A stretch of 35,292 nucleotides of DNA from Paracoccaceae bacterium (GTDB lineage Bacteria; Pseudomonadota; Alphaproteobacteria; Rhodobacterales; Rhodobacteraceae). Location: assembly GCA_007117005.1 (NCBI GenBank), contig SKHK01000143.1, positions 1 through 35,292 of the forward strand, read 5' to 3'. Shown here in pieces: positions 15,505-24,928 of this stretch. Below the pieces are notes generated by a model, which worked only from the letters and a program-made list of their open reading frames with translations, was not told the DNA's origin and did no database searches. The first letter of the stretch is position 1, and every line of letters begins with the position of its first letter. The translations under genes were made by a program, and so were the position numbers.

Positions 15505-18500
15505 ATGCAATTCGGAAATGATTGGGCTGCGGCCGAAGCGGCGACGCGCCAGCGCATGGCGGAGACCTCGCTCTACCGGGCCGAGGATGAACACGCCTCA
15601 TGCGGCGTCGGCCTGGTGGTGTCGCTGAGCGGAAAGCCCTCGCGGCAGGTGGTCGTCAACGGCATCGATGCGCTGAAGGCCGTCTGGCACCGTGGTGCGG
15701 TGGATGCCGACGGCAAGACCGGTGACGGCGCGGGCATCCATCTGCAGATCCCGGTGCCGTTCTTCTATGATCAGATCCGCCGCACCGGCCATGAGCCCGA
15801 CCCTGACGCCTTGATGGCTGTGGGCCAGGTCTTTCTGCCGCGCAGCGATTTCAGCGCGCAGGAACGCTGCCGCACCATTGTCGAGACAGAGGTCCTGCGC
15901 CTGGGCTATGCGATCTATGGCTGGCGCCATGTGCCGGTCGACACCAGCGTGCTGGGCGAAAAGGCCAATGCCACCCGCCCGGAGATCGAGCAGATACTGA
16001 TCCACAACACCCGCGGCACCGATGCCGACACGTTCGAGCGCGAACTTTACGTGATCCGCCGGCGGATCGAGAAAGCCGCTGCCGCCGCGCAGATCCAGGG
16101 TCTGTATCTGTGCAGCCTGTCCTGCCGGTCGATCATCTACAAGGGCATGATGCTGGCCGAACAGGTCGCCGACTTCTACCCCGACCTGCAGGACGAACGT
16201 TTCGAGTCCGCCTTTGCCATCTATCACCAGCGCTATTCCACCAACACCTTTCCGCAATGGTGGCTCGCCCAGCCATTCCGCATGCTGGCCCATAACGGCG
16301 AGATCAACACGCTGAAGGGCAACGTCAACTGGATGAAAAGCCATGAGATCCGCATGGCGAGTTCCGCCTTTGGCGACCTGGCCGAGGATATCAAGCCGAT
16401 CGTACCCGCCGGTTCCTCCGACTCCGGTGCACTAGACGCGGTGTTCGAGGTGATGGTCCGCGCCGGGCGTTCGGCGCCGATGGCCAAGACCATGCTGGTG
16501 CCCGAAGCCTGGTCGAAGGTCTCTGCCGAGATGCCCGAGGCATGGCGCGACATGTATGCCTATTGCAACGCCGTGATGGAGCCCTGGGACGGCCCCGCCG
16601 CGCTGGCCTTTACTGATGGCCGCTGGGTTGGCGGCGGGCTGGATCGCAACGGCTTGCGCCCTATGCGCTATGTCGTCACCGGCGACGGGCTGCTGATCGC
16701 TGGTTCGGAAGCCGGCATGGTACCGGTCGATGAACAGACGGTGCGCGAAAAGGGCGCGCTGGGCCCGGGCCAGATGATCGTTGTCGATATGGTCGAGGGC
16801 AAGCTCTATCACGATGCCGAGATCAAGGACCGGCTGGCCGCCGCGCAGCCCTTCGGTCAGTGGATCGAAAAGATCGTCGATCTGAACAGCCTGATGCGCG
16901 ACACGCCGGAAGCCCCCGTCTTTCAGGGCGGCGACCTGCGCCGCCGTCAGGTGGCTGCCGGCTACAGCATGGAAGATGTCGAACAGGTCCTGATGCCGAT
17001 GGCCATGGACGGCAAGGAAATGGTCGCCAGCATGGGCGATGACACCCCGGCCGCTGTCCTGAGCAAGGTCTACCGCCCGCTTAGCCACTTCTTCCGGCAG
17101 AATTTCAGCCAGGTCACCAACCCGCCCATCGACAGCCTGCGCGAAGCCCGGGTGATGAGCCTGAAGACGCGCTTCGGCAACCTGAAGAACGTGCTGGACG
17201 AATCCAGCGCGCAGACCGAGATTCTGGTGCTGGAAAGCCCCTTCATCGCCAATGAGGAATTCCGCGCCATGAGCGCCCAGTTCGGCGACGGGCTGGCGGT
17301 GATCGATTGTACCTTTGCACCGGGGCCGGATGCGCTGCGCGAAGGGCTGGCCCGCATCCGGGCCGAGGCCGAGGACGCGGTCCGCTCTGGCGCCGGGCAT
17401 CTGGTGCTGACGGATGAACGCCAGGGCGCGGGCCGCGTGGCCATGCCGATGATCCTGGCCACCAGCGCCGTGCATGCCTGGCTGACCGGGAAGGGGCTGC
17501 GCACCTTCTGCTCGCTGAACCTGCGATCGGCCGAATGCATGGACCCGCATTATTTCGCCGTGCTGATCGGCTGCGGTGCCACCACGGTGAACCCCTATCT
17601 GGCCCAAGACACCATCGCCGACCGGATCGACCGCGGGCTGATCGACGCCACGCTGGAAACCGCCATGCGGCGCTACCGCGAAGCCATCGATGCGGGCCTG
17701 CTGAAGATCATGTCGAAGATGGGCATCTCGGTCATCTCGTCCTATCGCGGCGGGCTGAATTTCGAAGCCGTGGGCCTGAGCCGCGCCATGGTGGCCGAAT
17801 ACTTCCCCGGCACGCATAGCCGCATCTCCGGCATCGGGCTGAGCGGGTTGCAGGCGCAGGCAGAGCGTATCCACCGTGCCGGCTGGGATGGTGACAGCGA
17901 TATCCTGCCCGTCGGCGGCTTCTACAAGGCGCGGCGTTCCGGCGAAAAGCACGCCTGGGAAGCCAAGACCATGCATCTTTTGCAAACCGCCTGCGACCGG
18001 GGCAGCTATGACATGTTCCGGAAATACTCGGCCCTGCTGAAGGCCAACCCGCCCATCCATCTGCGCGATCTGCTGGACCTGAAGCCCCTGGGCCGGCCGG
18101 TGCCGATTGAAGAGGTGGAAAGCATCACCGCCATCCGCAAGCGCTTTGTCACCCCCGGCATGAGCCTGGGCGCGCTGTCGCCAGAAGCGCACAAGACGCT
18201 CAACATCGCCATGAACCGCATCGGCGCCAAATCGGACAGCGGCGAGGGGGGCGAGGATCCGGCGCATTTCGTGCCAGAGGCGAATGGCGACAACCCCTCG
18301 GCCAAGATCAAGCAGGTGGCTTCTGGCCGGTTCGGTGTCACGGCCGAATATCTGAACGCCTGCGAAGATCTGGAAATCAAGGTCGCGCAGGGTGCCAAAC
18401 CCGGCGAGGGTGGGCAGTTGCCGGGCATGAAGGTGACGCAGTTGATTGCCCGGCTGCGCCATTCCACGCCCGGCGTGACGCTGATATCGCCGCCGCCGCA

Positions 18501-20034
18501 TCACGATATCTATTCGATCGAGGATCTGGCGCAGCTGATCTATGACCTGAAGCAGATCAACCCGCGCGCCAAGGTGACGGTAAAGCTGGTGGCGTCCAGC
18601 GGCGTCGGCACCATCGCCGCCGGCGTGGCCAAGGCAAAGGCCGATGTGATCCTGATTTCGGGCCACAACGGCGGCACCGGCGCCAGCCCCGGCACCAGCA
18701 TCAAATACGCCGGCCTGCCCTGGGAAATGGGCCTGACAGAGGCGCATCAGGTGCTGGCGATGAACAACCTGCGCGAAAGGGTGACGCTGCGCACCGACGG
18801 GGGCCTGCGCACCGGGCGCGACATCGTCATCGCCGCCATGATGGGGGCCGAGGAATATGGCATCGGCACTGCCGGGCTGATCGCCATGGGTTGCATCATG
18901 GTGCGGCAATGCCAGTCGAACACCTGCCCGGTGGGGGTCTGCACCCAGGACGAGGCGCTGCGCGCCCGCTTCACCGGCTCGCCGGAGAAGGTGGTGAACC
19001 TGATCACCTTTTACGCGCAGGAGGTGCGGGAGATCCTTGCTTCGCTTGGCGCCCGGTCGATCGACGAGGTGATCGGGCGGGCCGACCTGCTGACCCAGGT
19101 CAGCCGGGGCGCGGCGCATCTGGACGATCTGGACCTGAACCCGCTTCTGATCACCGTCGATGGCGCTGACCGTATCCGCTATGACCGCGACAAGCCGCGC
19201 AACGCGGTGCCCGATACGCTGGACGCAGAGATCATCCGCGATGCCGCGCGGTTCTTCGAGGATGGGGAGAAGATGCAACTGTCCTACGCGATCCGCAACA
19301 CGCATCGCACCGTGGGCACGCGCGCATCCAGCCACATCGTGCGACGCTTCGGGATGAACAACGCGCTGCAACCGGACCACCTGACGGTAAAGCTGGCGGG
19401 CAGCGCGGGGCAGTCGCTGGGCGCCTTTGCCGTGCGCGGGCTGAAGCTGGAAGTGTTCGGCGATGCCAATGATTATGTCGGCAAGGGCCTCTCTGGCGGG
19501 CTGATCGTGGTGCGCCCGCGCATGACATCGCCCTTGACCCCGCATGAGAACACCATCATCGGCAACACCGTGCTTTACGGTGCCACGGCGGGCAAGCTGT
19601 TCGCCTCGGGCCGGGCGGGCGAGCGCTTCGCGGTACGCAATTCCGGCGCGCATGTGGTGGTCGAGGGCTGCGGGTCCAACGGGTGCGAATACATGACCGG
19701 CGGCGTGGCGGTGATCCTGGGCGAGATCGGCGCCAATTTCGGTGCCGGCATGACCGGTGGCATGGCCTATCTCTATGACCCCGAAGGGCGGGCCAAAGAG
19801 CTGATCAACATGGAATCGCTGGTCACCTGCCCGGTGACGGTCGATCACTGGGAGGCGCAGCTTAAAGCCCTGATCGAGGAACACGCAGCCGAGACCGGCA
19901 GCCCCCGCGCGCAGGAGATCCTGCGGCGCTGGGATGTGGAAAAGGCGCATTTCCTGCAGGTCTGCCCGAAGGAGATGCTGGTCCACCTGCCGCATCCGCT
20001 GGTCATCGAGCCTTCGGCCATGCCCGCCGAGTAA
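15505..20034 (+). CDS. gltB: Glutamate synthase large subunit
   Basis: This 1509-residue protein is the alpha subunit of GOGAT. The N-terminal class II glutamine amidotransferase domain begins at C33 (HASCGVGLV), so a 32-residue propeptide must be removed to free the catalytic cysteine. A central domain and then the FMN-binding synthase domain follow (for example GRFGVTAEYLN, GAKPGEGGQLPG and SGHNGGTGASP). The [3Fe-4S] cysteines are C1130, C1136 and C1141 in CIMVRQCQSNTC. The C-terminal GXGXG beta-helix domain includes GATAGKLFASGRAGERFAVRNSG. The length is normal. The ATG at 15505 follows AAAGGAAA. It uses glutamine and 2-oxoglutarate to make two glutamates, with electrons from GltD. Confidence 0.97.
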   Translation: MQFGNDWAAAEAATRQRMAETSLYRAEDEHASCGVGLVVSLSGKPSRQVVVNGIDALKAVWHRGAVDADGKTGDGAGIHLQIPVPFFYDQIRRTGHEPDPDALMAVGQVFLPRSDFSAQERCRTIVETEVLRLGYAIYGWRHVPVDTSVLGEKANATRPEIEQILIHNTRGTDADTFERELYVIRRRIEKAAAAAQIQGLYLCSLSCRSIIYKGMMLAEQVADFYPDLQDERFESAFAIYHQRYSTNTFPQWWLAQPFRMLAHNGEINTLKGNVNWMKSHEIRMASSAFGDLAEDIKPIVPAGSSDSGALDAVFEVMVRAGRSAPMAKTMLVPEAWSKVSAEMPEAWRDMYAYCNAVMEPWDGPAALAFTDGRWVGGGLDRNGLRPMRYVVTGDGLLIAGSEAGMVPVDEQTVREKGALGPGQMIVVDMVEGKLYHDAEIKDRLAAAQPFGQWIEKIVDLNSLMRDTPEAPVFQGGDLRRRQVAAGYSMEDVEQVLMPMAMDGKEMVASMGDDTPAAVLSKVYRPLSHFFRQNFSQVTNPPIDSLREARVMSLKTRFGNLKNVLDESSAQTEILVLESPFIANEEFRAMSAQFGDGLAVIDCTFAPGPDALREGLARIRAEAEDAVRSGAGHLVLTDERQGAGRVAMPMILATSAVHAWLTGKGLRTFCSLNLRSAECMDPHYFAVLIGCGATTVNPYLAQDTIADRIDRGLIDATLETAMRRYREAIDAGLLKIMSKMGISVISSYRGGLNFEAVGLSRAMVAEYFPGTHSRISGIGLSGLQAQAERIHRAGWDGDSDILPVGGFYKARRSGEKHAWEAKTMHLLQTACDRGSYDMFRKYSALLKANPPIHLRDLLDLKPLGRPVPIEEVESITAIRKRFVTPGMSLGALSPEAHKTLNIAMNRIGAKSDSGEGGEDPAHFVPEANGDNPSAKIKQVASGRFGVTAEYLNACEDLEIKVAQGAKPGEGGQLPGMKVTQLIARLRHSTPGVTLISPPPHHDIYSIEDLAQLIYDLKQINPRAKVTVKLVASSGVGTIAAGVAKAKADVILISGHNGGTGASPGTSIKYAGLPWEMGLTEAHQVLAMNNLRERVTLRTDGGLRTGRDIVIAAMMGAEEYGIGTAGLIAMGCIMVRQCQSNTCPVGVCTQDEALRARFTGSPEKVVNLITFYAQEVREILASLGARSIDEVIGRADLLTQVSRGAAHLDDLDLNPLLITVDGADRIRYDRDKPRNAVPDTLDAEIIRDAARFFEDGEKMQLSYAIRNTHRTVGTRASSHIVRRFGMNNALQPDHLTVKLAGSAGQSLGAFAVRGLKLEVFGDANDYVGKGLSGGLIVVRPRMTSPLTPHENTIIGNTVLYGATAGKLFASGRAGERFAVRNSGAHVVVEGCGSNGCEYMTGGVAVILGEIGANFGAGMTGGMAYLYDPEGRAKELINMESLVTCPVTVDHWEAQLKALIEEHAAETGSPRAQEILRRWDVEKAHFLQVCPKEMLVHLPHPLVIEPSAMPAE

Positions 20035-20042
20035 GGTGGAAG

Positions 20043-20076
20043 ACCGGGGCGCGCCACCATCCCGGCGCGCCCCGGT
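20043..20076 (+). terminator. GC-rich hairpin downstream of gltB
   Basis: A perfect 13-bp stem (20043-20055 with 20064-20076) surrounds an 8-base loop, nine bases after the gltB stop. There is no T run after it, so it is either a weak intrinsic terminator, a 3' end stabiliser, or a terminator for both gltB and the convergent broken hydrolase gene. Confidence 0.55.
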
Positions 20077-20114
20077 ACCCGAGTGCCGCCGGTCCCCTGT
20101 TGACCAGGTTTCCT

Positions 20115-20925
20115 TTACCTTGGGGGCTCGGCGGTGCGGGTTGAGCTTTTCTTGCGGCCGTCCGGATGGGTGGTTCCTTTCACTGCTCCGGGCGCGCCGC
20201 TCTCGAAATCGCTCTCCAGATAGACCAGCATGTCATCGGCCGACACCACCTTGGCCACGGTGCTGGCGGCGACCTTCAGCGCGATCTCATGGTTGTCGGT
20301 CGCTGTAGCCACTGCATCACCCAGCACGACCAGGTCATGGCCGCGCGAACTGCCCGCATAGGCTGTGCTGAGCACGCACTCATCCGTCCACAGCCCGGCA
20401 ATCACGATGGTGTCGATGTCCAGCGCCTTCAGCGTCTCGTCCAGATAGGACCTCCCCTCGGCGCCGAATGTCCAGAACATGTCCAGATGCTTGCCTTGAT
20501 AAAACCAGCCTTCGGCGCGCTCCGCGTCATTCGGGGCGATCTTGGCCAGCGGTTCCAGCCCGCCCCCCCTCGGTGAAGACACAGTCGGCGTTTTCGGGGT
20601 TATCCGGGTCCAGCCCGCTCGGACCGTACCAGCGGTCCACGGGATTCGAGATGCCGTCATCGAAACGCCGGCTTCAACTGCTCCACGCGATGCACGCCGC
20701 CTCGCCGCTGTCGCGCAGTCCGCGAAATGCTGACACCAGTCTGATCAGGTTGGGCAGGATGACGCCCGCATAGGGGCGGTATTCCTCCTGGCAGTCCTCC
20801 ACAAGCAGGGCAATGGGCCGCGGGCGACCCTTCAGGCCATAGGCGGTGCGAAAGGACAGCGGCATCCGGTTCGGACCGTCCGGCGTGGCTCTGAAATTCG
20901 GCATCGGCTCCTGCGCAATAGCCAT
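20115..20925 (-). pseudogene. Broken cysteine hydrolase (isochorismatase-like) gene
   Basis: Read on the minus strand, an isochorismatase-fold cysteine hydrolase is split. The 5' part starts MAIAQEPMPNF and carries the LLVEDCQEEY motif with its conserved aspartate. It ends at a TGA (20674-20676) after IAWSS. The same frame then continues sensibly (FDDGISNPVDRWYG, LDPDNPENADCVF) until a run of seven G (plus-strand C7 at 20563-20569), where the frame shifts by one. The 3' part includes GWFYQGKHLDMFWTF and GLWTDECV with the likely catalytic cysteine. Removing one G and reading the TGA as a sense codon (TGG would fit) gives about 269 residues. The homopolymer shift alone could be a sequencing error; together with the stop, real decay is more likely. 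Confidence 0.82.
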
Positions 20926-21204
20926 GTCCCTGTGCGGGCGTGGTGCGGGCAGAGCATCGTGCAGGGTGTGGATGGGCGTCTCCTCGCTTTGCACGATTGC
21001 CTTCCCTGTCCATTGACTTTGCAAGGAGAGGGTAGCGCATCATCTGCCCCAAACGAACGCTGCAACGGTCGAAATGCAATGTCGGGGTCCTGGTGTTCTT
21101 GAAATGGCGCGCGTTGTCGCACTGGTGCAGGGCTTCGCCTGCAAGCCGATCGGTGCGGCTACCGTTCGTGCGGCACGGGATCCTTGTCAACGCCACCGCC
21201 CTGC
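20926..21204. other. Intergenic region without recognised gene
   Basis: These 279 bases lie upstream of the broken hydrolase gene and downstream of flgI on the same strand. I see no gene, tRNA, clear promoter or terminator. Open frames here do not resemble known proteins; remnants of a decayed gene are possible but cannot be shown. Confidence 0.4.
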
Positions 21205-22425
21205 CTATCGCACAACCAGCTCGGCGTGCAGGGCGCCGGCCGCATTGATGGTGTTCAGGATATCGATCATGTCGCGCGGCCCCACACCCAGAGCATTCAG
21301 GCCGGCAACGATTTCTGCCAGGGATGTGCCGGCAGGAATTTCGGCAAGCCCGGTACCCGGCTGCGGGTCGATCTCTGCCCTTGTTCGCGGAACGACCACT
21401 GTCTCACCGCCTGCGAAGGGGTTGGGCTGAACGACCAGCGGCGTTTCTTCGACGCGCAACGTCAGTCCGCCCTGGGCGACGGCGACGCGGCTGATGCGCA
21501 CATCCTCACCCATGACGATGGTGCCGGAACGCTGGTCGACCACCACCCTTGCGCGGCGTCCGGGTGACACGACCAGATTCTCGATCTGCCCAAGCGCATG
21601 CGCGGCCGAAGGCTGCCGCGTTGCCGCGATATCCAGCACCACGGTGCCCGCATCCTGCATCACTGCCACGGCGCGCCCGAAATGATTGTTGACCACCTGC
21701 TCGATTCGCAGGGCCGTGGTGAAATCGGCCTCACGCAGCGCCAGGCGCACCTGTCGCAGAGAGGCCAGTTCGAATTCCACTTCGCGTTCCACCCTCGCGC
21801 CGCCGGGTATCGTGCCGGATGTGGGAACCCCCTGCACAACCTGCGCCGCGTCGCCGCGCGCCGCTGCCCCGCCGGCGATCACCGCGCCCTGCGCCACTGC
21901 GTAGATCTCGCCATCCGCGCCGTTGAGCGGCGTCATGACAAGGGTACCGCCGAGCAGACTGGACGCATCCCCGATCGCCGACACCGTGACATCGATGCGC
22001 GATCCCGTGCGCGCGAAAGGGGGCAGGCTGGCCGTCACCAGCACGGCGGCGACATTGCGGGGGCGGAACTGTTCACCCGTCACGTTGACGCCCAGCCGTT
22101 CCAGGATGCCGGTCATGATGTCTTCGGTGAAGGGGGCGTTGCGGATCCCGTCCCCAGTGCCGTTCAGCCCGACGATCAGGCCATAGCCGACCAGATCGTT
22201 GCCACGCACGCCATCGAATTCAACGAGATCCTTCAGCCGTACATTCGAGAGCGCGGCTGTCGGCAGGGCCAGCAGCATCAGAGCCAGAACGAAGAACTGC
22301 AACACCCCCCGCCTGCGCGCACTGCGCCTTTCTGGCAAAGCAGCCCCTTGCGACATGTCGCGCGTCACGCGCGCCGGACGTCCGGCGGCCATGGGGGTCT
22401 GTACCTGAGGGGTGCTTTGGGTCAT
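21205..22425 (-). CDS. flgI: Flagellar P-ring protein FlgI
   Basis: The 406-residue protein forms the periplasmic P-ring bushing around the flagellar rod. Its mature part starts at about NVRLKDLVEFDGVRGNDLVGYGL, the standard FlgI N terminus, and includes GLNGTGDGI, FRPRNVAAVLVTA, GGTLVMTPLNGADG, ARVVVDQRSGTIVMGEDVRIS and a C-terminal ALGVGPRDMIDILNTINAAGALHAELVV. A hydrophobic signal segment (about residues 41-58) is preceded by about 40 unusual residues. The start is taken from the ATGA overlap with flgL (22422-22425), but internal ATGs such as that at 22356 would give a more usual signal peptide. It is the last gene of the flgE-K-L-I block. Confidence 0.93.
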   Translation of the reverse strand: MTQSTPQVQTPMAAGRPARVTRDMSQGAALPERRSARRRGVLQFFVLALMLLALPTAALSNVRLKDLVEFDGVRGNDLVGYGLIVGLNGTGDGIRNAPFTEDIMTGILERLGVNVTGEQFRPRNVAAVLVTASLPPFARTGSRIDVTVSAIGDASSLLGGTLVMTPLNGADGEIYAVAQGAVIAGGAAARGDAAQVVQGVPTSGTIPGGARVEREVEFELASLRQVRLALREADFTTALRIEQVVNNHFGRAVAVMQDAGTVVLDIAATRQPSAAHALGQIENLVVSPGRRARVVVDQRSGTIVMGEDVRISRVAVAQGGLTLRVEETPLVVQPNPFAGGETVVVPRTRAEIDPQPGTGLAEIPAGTSLAEIVAGLNALGVGPRDMIDILNTINAAGALHAELVVR

Positions 22426-23405
22426 CGCATGAACTCCGCGAAGTTGAGCCGGGAAACCCGGGCGGTCACGGCGTAAAGTGTTTCCAGCGCGACCCGGGTT
22501 TCTTCCAGTTGTGTGGCGGCCAGATACGGGTCAATGCCGATCAGCGCCTCGCGGCTTTGTTCCAGGGCCAGCGTTTCGCTTTCGAGGCGGATCAGGCGCT
22601 CTGCCGTCGCCTGCTGCGCGATGCCGACATGGGCGGCGACAGCGGTCAAGGGGCCCGTCGCGCTGTCCAGGCGCGCGGCGGCCTTGCTGGCCAGCGCCTT
22701 GCGCTGATCGGGCGCGGTGACGTCGGTCTGGGTCGACAGGAGGGCGGCCATGGTGACGCCGGCAAGATGCGCGCGCAGCGCCGGGTCGGCGGCGGTTGGC
22801 AGCGTGCCGTCCGGCAGTGCCGCGCCACCGCGGTAGATCTGGCTCTCGAACACGCCATTCGGTGCCAGGAAGAAATCGTCCAGTGCCGCGGCGACATCAT
22901 CGGCTGATGTCAGTCCTGCCACCGCGTTCGCCGCGGCGGCCAGAAGGTCGCGGGCGGGTGGCAGCGGTGCCTGGTCCGACTGCACGCCTGCGAAGAGATG
23001 CTGACCCGCGACGGGCTGGCGCAGCGCGGACACCGTGTTGTCCAGGGCCTGAAGAGCATTCCGCCCCGCGACGCTATCCGTGCCGGGCAGGGACCAGGCC
23101 AGTACTGCCTTCTTCAGTTGATCGGACAATCCCTCTTGAGCCTTATGCACTGTTTCCAGACTTTCCTGCATCACCTGAAGGCGGATCCCCTGCTGCTTCA
23201 CCCCGCGCTCTTCTGCATGGATGCGGGTGGTTCGGCTTTCGATTGCGTGCAGCGGCGCAAGGTCACCCTGCAGGTGGCGCTGTGGGGCCGCGGCGCGCCC
23301 TGTCGTGACTGTGGTCAAATGCTGAGAAAGCGACTGGCGCAGGCCGCCCCCGCGGCGTTGCAGTTCCTGTGGCAGGGCGGACAGGCTGAAGTTGGCGGAG
23401 GGCAT
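22422..23405 (-). CDS. flgL: Flagellar hook-filament junction protein FlgL
   Basis: The 327-residue protein is placed as FlgL by its position directly after flgK and by the flagellin-like N- and C-terminal coiled-coil segments: QSLSQHLTTVTTGR near the N terminus, and ALEQSREALIGIDPYLAATQLEETRVALETLYAVTARVS at the C terminus. FlgL joins the hook cap region to the filament. The sequence in the middle is divergent, as is usual in this family. The ATG at 23405 lies one base after the flgK stop; the longer frame to 23462 would overlap flgK and gives no family sequence. The stop overlaps the flgI start. Confidence 0.85.
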   Translation of the reverse strand: MPSANFSLSALPQELQRRGGGLRQSLSQHLTTVTTGRAAAPQRHLQGDLAPLHAIESRTTRIHAEERGVKQQGIRLQVMQESLETVHKAQEGLSDQLKKAVLAWSLPGTDSVAGRNALQALDNTVSALRQPVAGQHLFAGVQSDQAPLPPARDLLAAAANAVAGLTSADDVAAALDDFFLAPNGVFESQIYRGGAALPDGTLPTAADPALRAHLAGVTMAALLSTQTDVTAPDQRKALASKAAARLDSATGPLTAVAAHVGIAQQATAERLIRLESETLALEQSREALIGIDPYLAATQLEETRVALETLYAVTARVSRLNFAEFMR

Positions 23406-23406
23406 A

Positions 23407-24849
23407 TCAGATCTCCAAAAGGCGACGGAACAGGTCGTCGATGACCTGCAGCGTGCGTGCATTCGCGGTATAGGCTTTCTCCTGCATCAGCAGGGTCTGC
23501 AATTCTGCATCGGTGTCGATGCCTGCGGCGGTGGCGGCGTCGCGCAGCGTGCCGAGGCGGCTTTCCGCCGCGACCTGCCTGTTCTCGGCGTTCTGCCGGC
23601 TCATGCTGAGTTCCCCGGCAGCATGGCCGATCTGGTCGGAGAAGCTGCGCTGCGCGCCACCGGGTACTGTTTGCACGGGGGCATCCAGCGCCCCCATCCA
23701 GCGCTGCAGTTGCGAGGGATCGCCCACGGCGCCGGGTGCCGCGGCGCCAAGTCCGTCGCGCAGGCGCCAGGCCTCGTTGTCGCCTGCTGCGCTGATCAGT
23801 GGGTTGATGGCCAGCCTGCCGGCGACCCCGGGCGACGGTGCGGTCCCGGCCGGTGCCCCGTTGTCAGAGAAAAGCCCCATGGCCCCGGCTGGAAGACTGG
23901 GGTCGATGCCCGGCGCCTGGAAGCGCTGCAGCAGCCCCGTTGCCAGTGTGTCGAGCGCGGATTGCAGGGCAGGCGCCGTCTCGTCGCGGATGGTGAACTG
24001 CGCTGCGAGGGCGCCGCCATCCAGCGTGCCACCGGGTAGGGCAGAGACCGGACGACCGTCTGCTGTCAGACCTGAAAGCCCTCCGTTTGTGGCGCTTTGC
24101 GCCGCGGTCATACCCGGACTGGGAGAGAAGCCGATCCGCACCGGTCGGGTGCCGTCGAGCAGCATCTCGCCGCTGCTGGTGTAGAGCGCCAGTTGACCAT
24201 TGGCGCGAGGCAGGGTCTGGATCGGCACCACCCGGGACAGTTCGGCGATCTGCTGGTCGCGTCGATCCAGCAGGTCCAGCGCCAGCGGTCCGTTTCGGTC
24301 GCTGCCCAAGATTGCGGCGTTCAGGCGTGCGATCTCTTCAAGGCCGGTGTTCAGCGTCTCCACCTCGCGGGCGATCGCGCGGTCGGCGGACAGTCGCTGT
24401 GCCTGGATGTCCCGTTCCATGCCGTTGAAACCCGCCACCAGCTTTTCGGCTGCTTCGGCGACGGCTGTGAGCCGATAGTCCAGATCAGGACGGTCCGCCG
24501 CATCGCTCAGCGCGCTTTCGAGCGCGGCGGCCCGGCCGGCGAGACCGCTGTCATCGCCGGGCAGGCCGAATCGCGCCTCCATCTGGTTCAGGAAGGTCGC
24601 CACCGGCGCCGCCTTTGCGCTGTCCGAGGCCGCCTGCCGCAGCAGCCCGGCCATGGCCGGGTCGGTCTGGCGCGTGATGGCGTTTACCGTGACGCCGCCG
24701 CTGCCGCCGGGCGCTGTGCCCAGGTGGAGCTTTCGGGCTGCGTGCCCATCGACCATGGCATTGGCAATGTTCGAGGAGGTCACCCCGACGCCGCGTGCCG
24801 AAGCCTGCAGGCCGGTGACCGCTGTGTTGAAGGCGTTGGCGAGACTCAT
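23407..24849 (-). CDS. flgK: Flagellar hook-associated protein FlgK
   Basis: The 480-residue protein forms the first hook-filament junction ring. The N terminus (SLANAFNTAVTGLQASARG, then VTSSNIANA) is the conserved rod/hook motif, and the C terminus ending in LLMQEKAYTANARTLQVIDDLF pairs with it in a coiled coil. The central region carries DLLDRRDQQIAELS, which is typical of FlgK, before a variable domain. The start at 24849 has AAGGAG at good spacing. It is 79 bases downstream of flgE and almost touches flgL. Confidence 0.93.
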   Translation of the reverse strand: MSLANAFNTAVTGLQASARGVGVTSSNIANAMVDGHAARKLHLGTAPGGSGGVTVNAITRQTDPAMAGLLRQAASDSAKAAPVATFLNQMEARFGLPGDDSGLAGRAAALESALSDAADRPDLDYRLTAVAEAAEKLVAGFNGMERDIQAQRLSADRAIAREVETLNTGLEEIARLNAAILGSDRNGPLALDLLDRRDQQIAELSRVVPIQTLPRANGQLALYTSSGEMLLDGTRPVRIGFSPSPGMTAAQSATNGGLSGLTADGRPVSALPGGTLDGGALAAQFTIRDETAPALQSALDTLATGLLQRFQAPGIDPSLPAGAMGLFSDNGAPAGTAPSPGVAGRLAINPLISAAGDNEAWRLRDGLGAAAPGAVGDPSQLQRWMGALDAPVQTVPGGAQRSFSDQIGHAAGELSMSRQNAENRQVAAESRLGTLRDAATAAGIDTDAELQTLLMQEKAYTANARTLQVIDDLFRRLLEI

Positions 24850-24928
24850 CAGGGTTTCTCCTTATCGCAGGCGGTGGCTGCCCGTGGCGCCGGAAGGCCT
24901 TGCGCCCGGGCTGACGCCCCGGCCGGGC

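Noticed and set aside
16432-19995. Open frame of 1187 codons antisense to gltB
   Set aside because: It mirrors gltB codons in GC-rich DNA, has low-complexity His/Gln/Arg/Ala-rich composition and resembles no known protein.
20926-21204. Remnant of an insertion sequence upstream of the broken hydrolase gene
   Set aside because: No terminal inverted repeats, target duplication or recognisable transposase sequence could be found.
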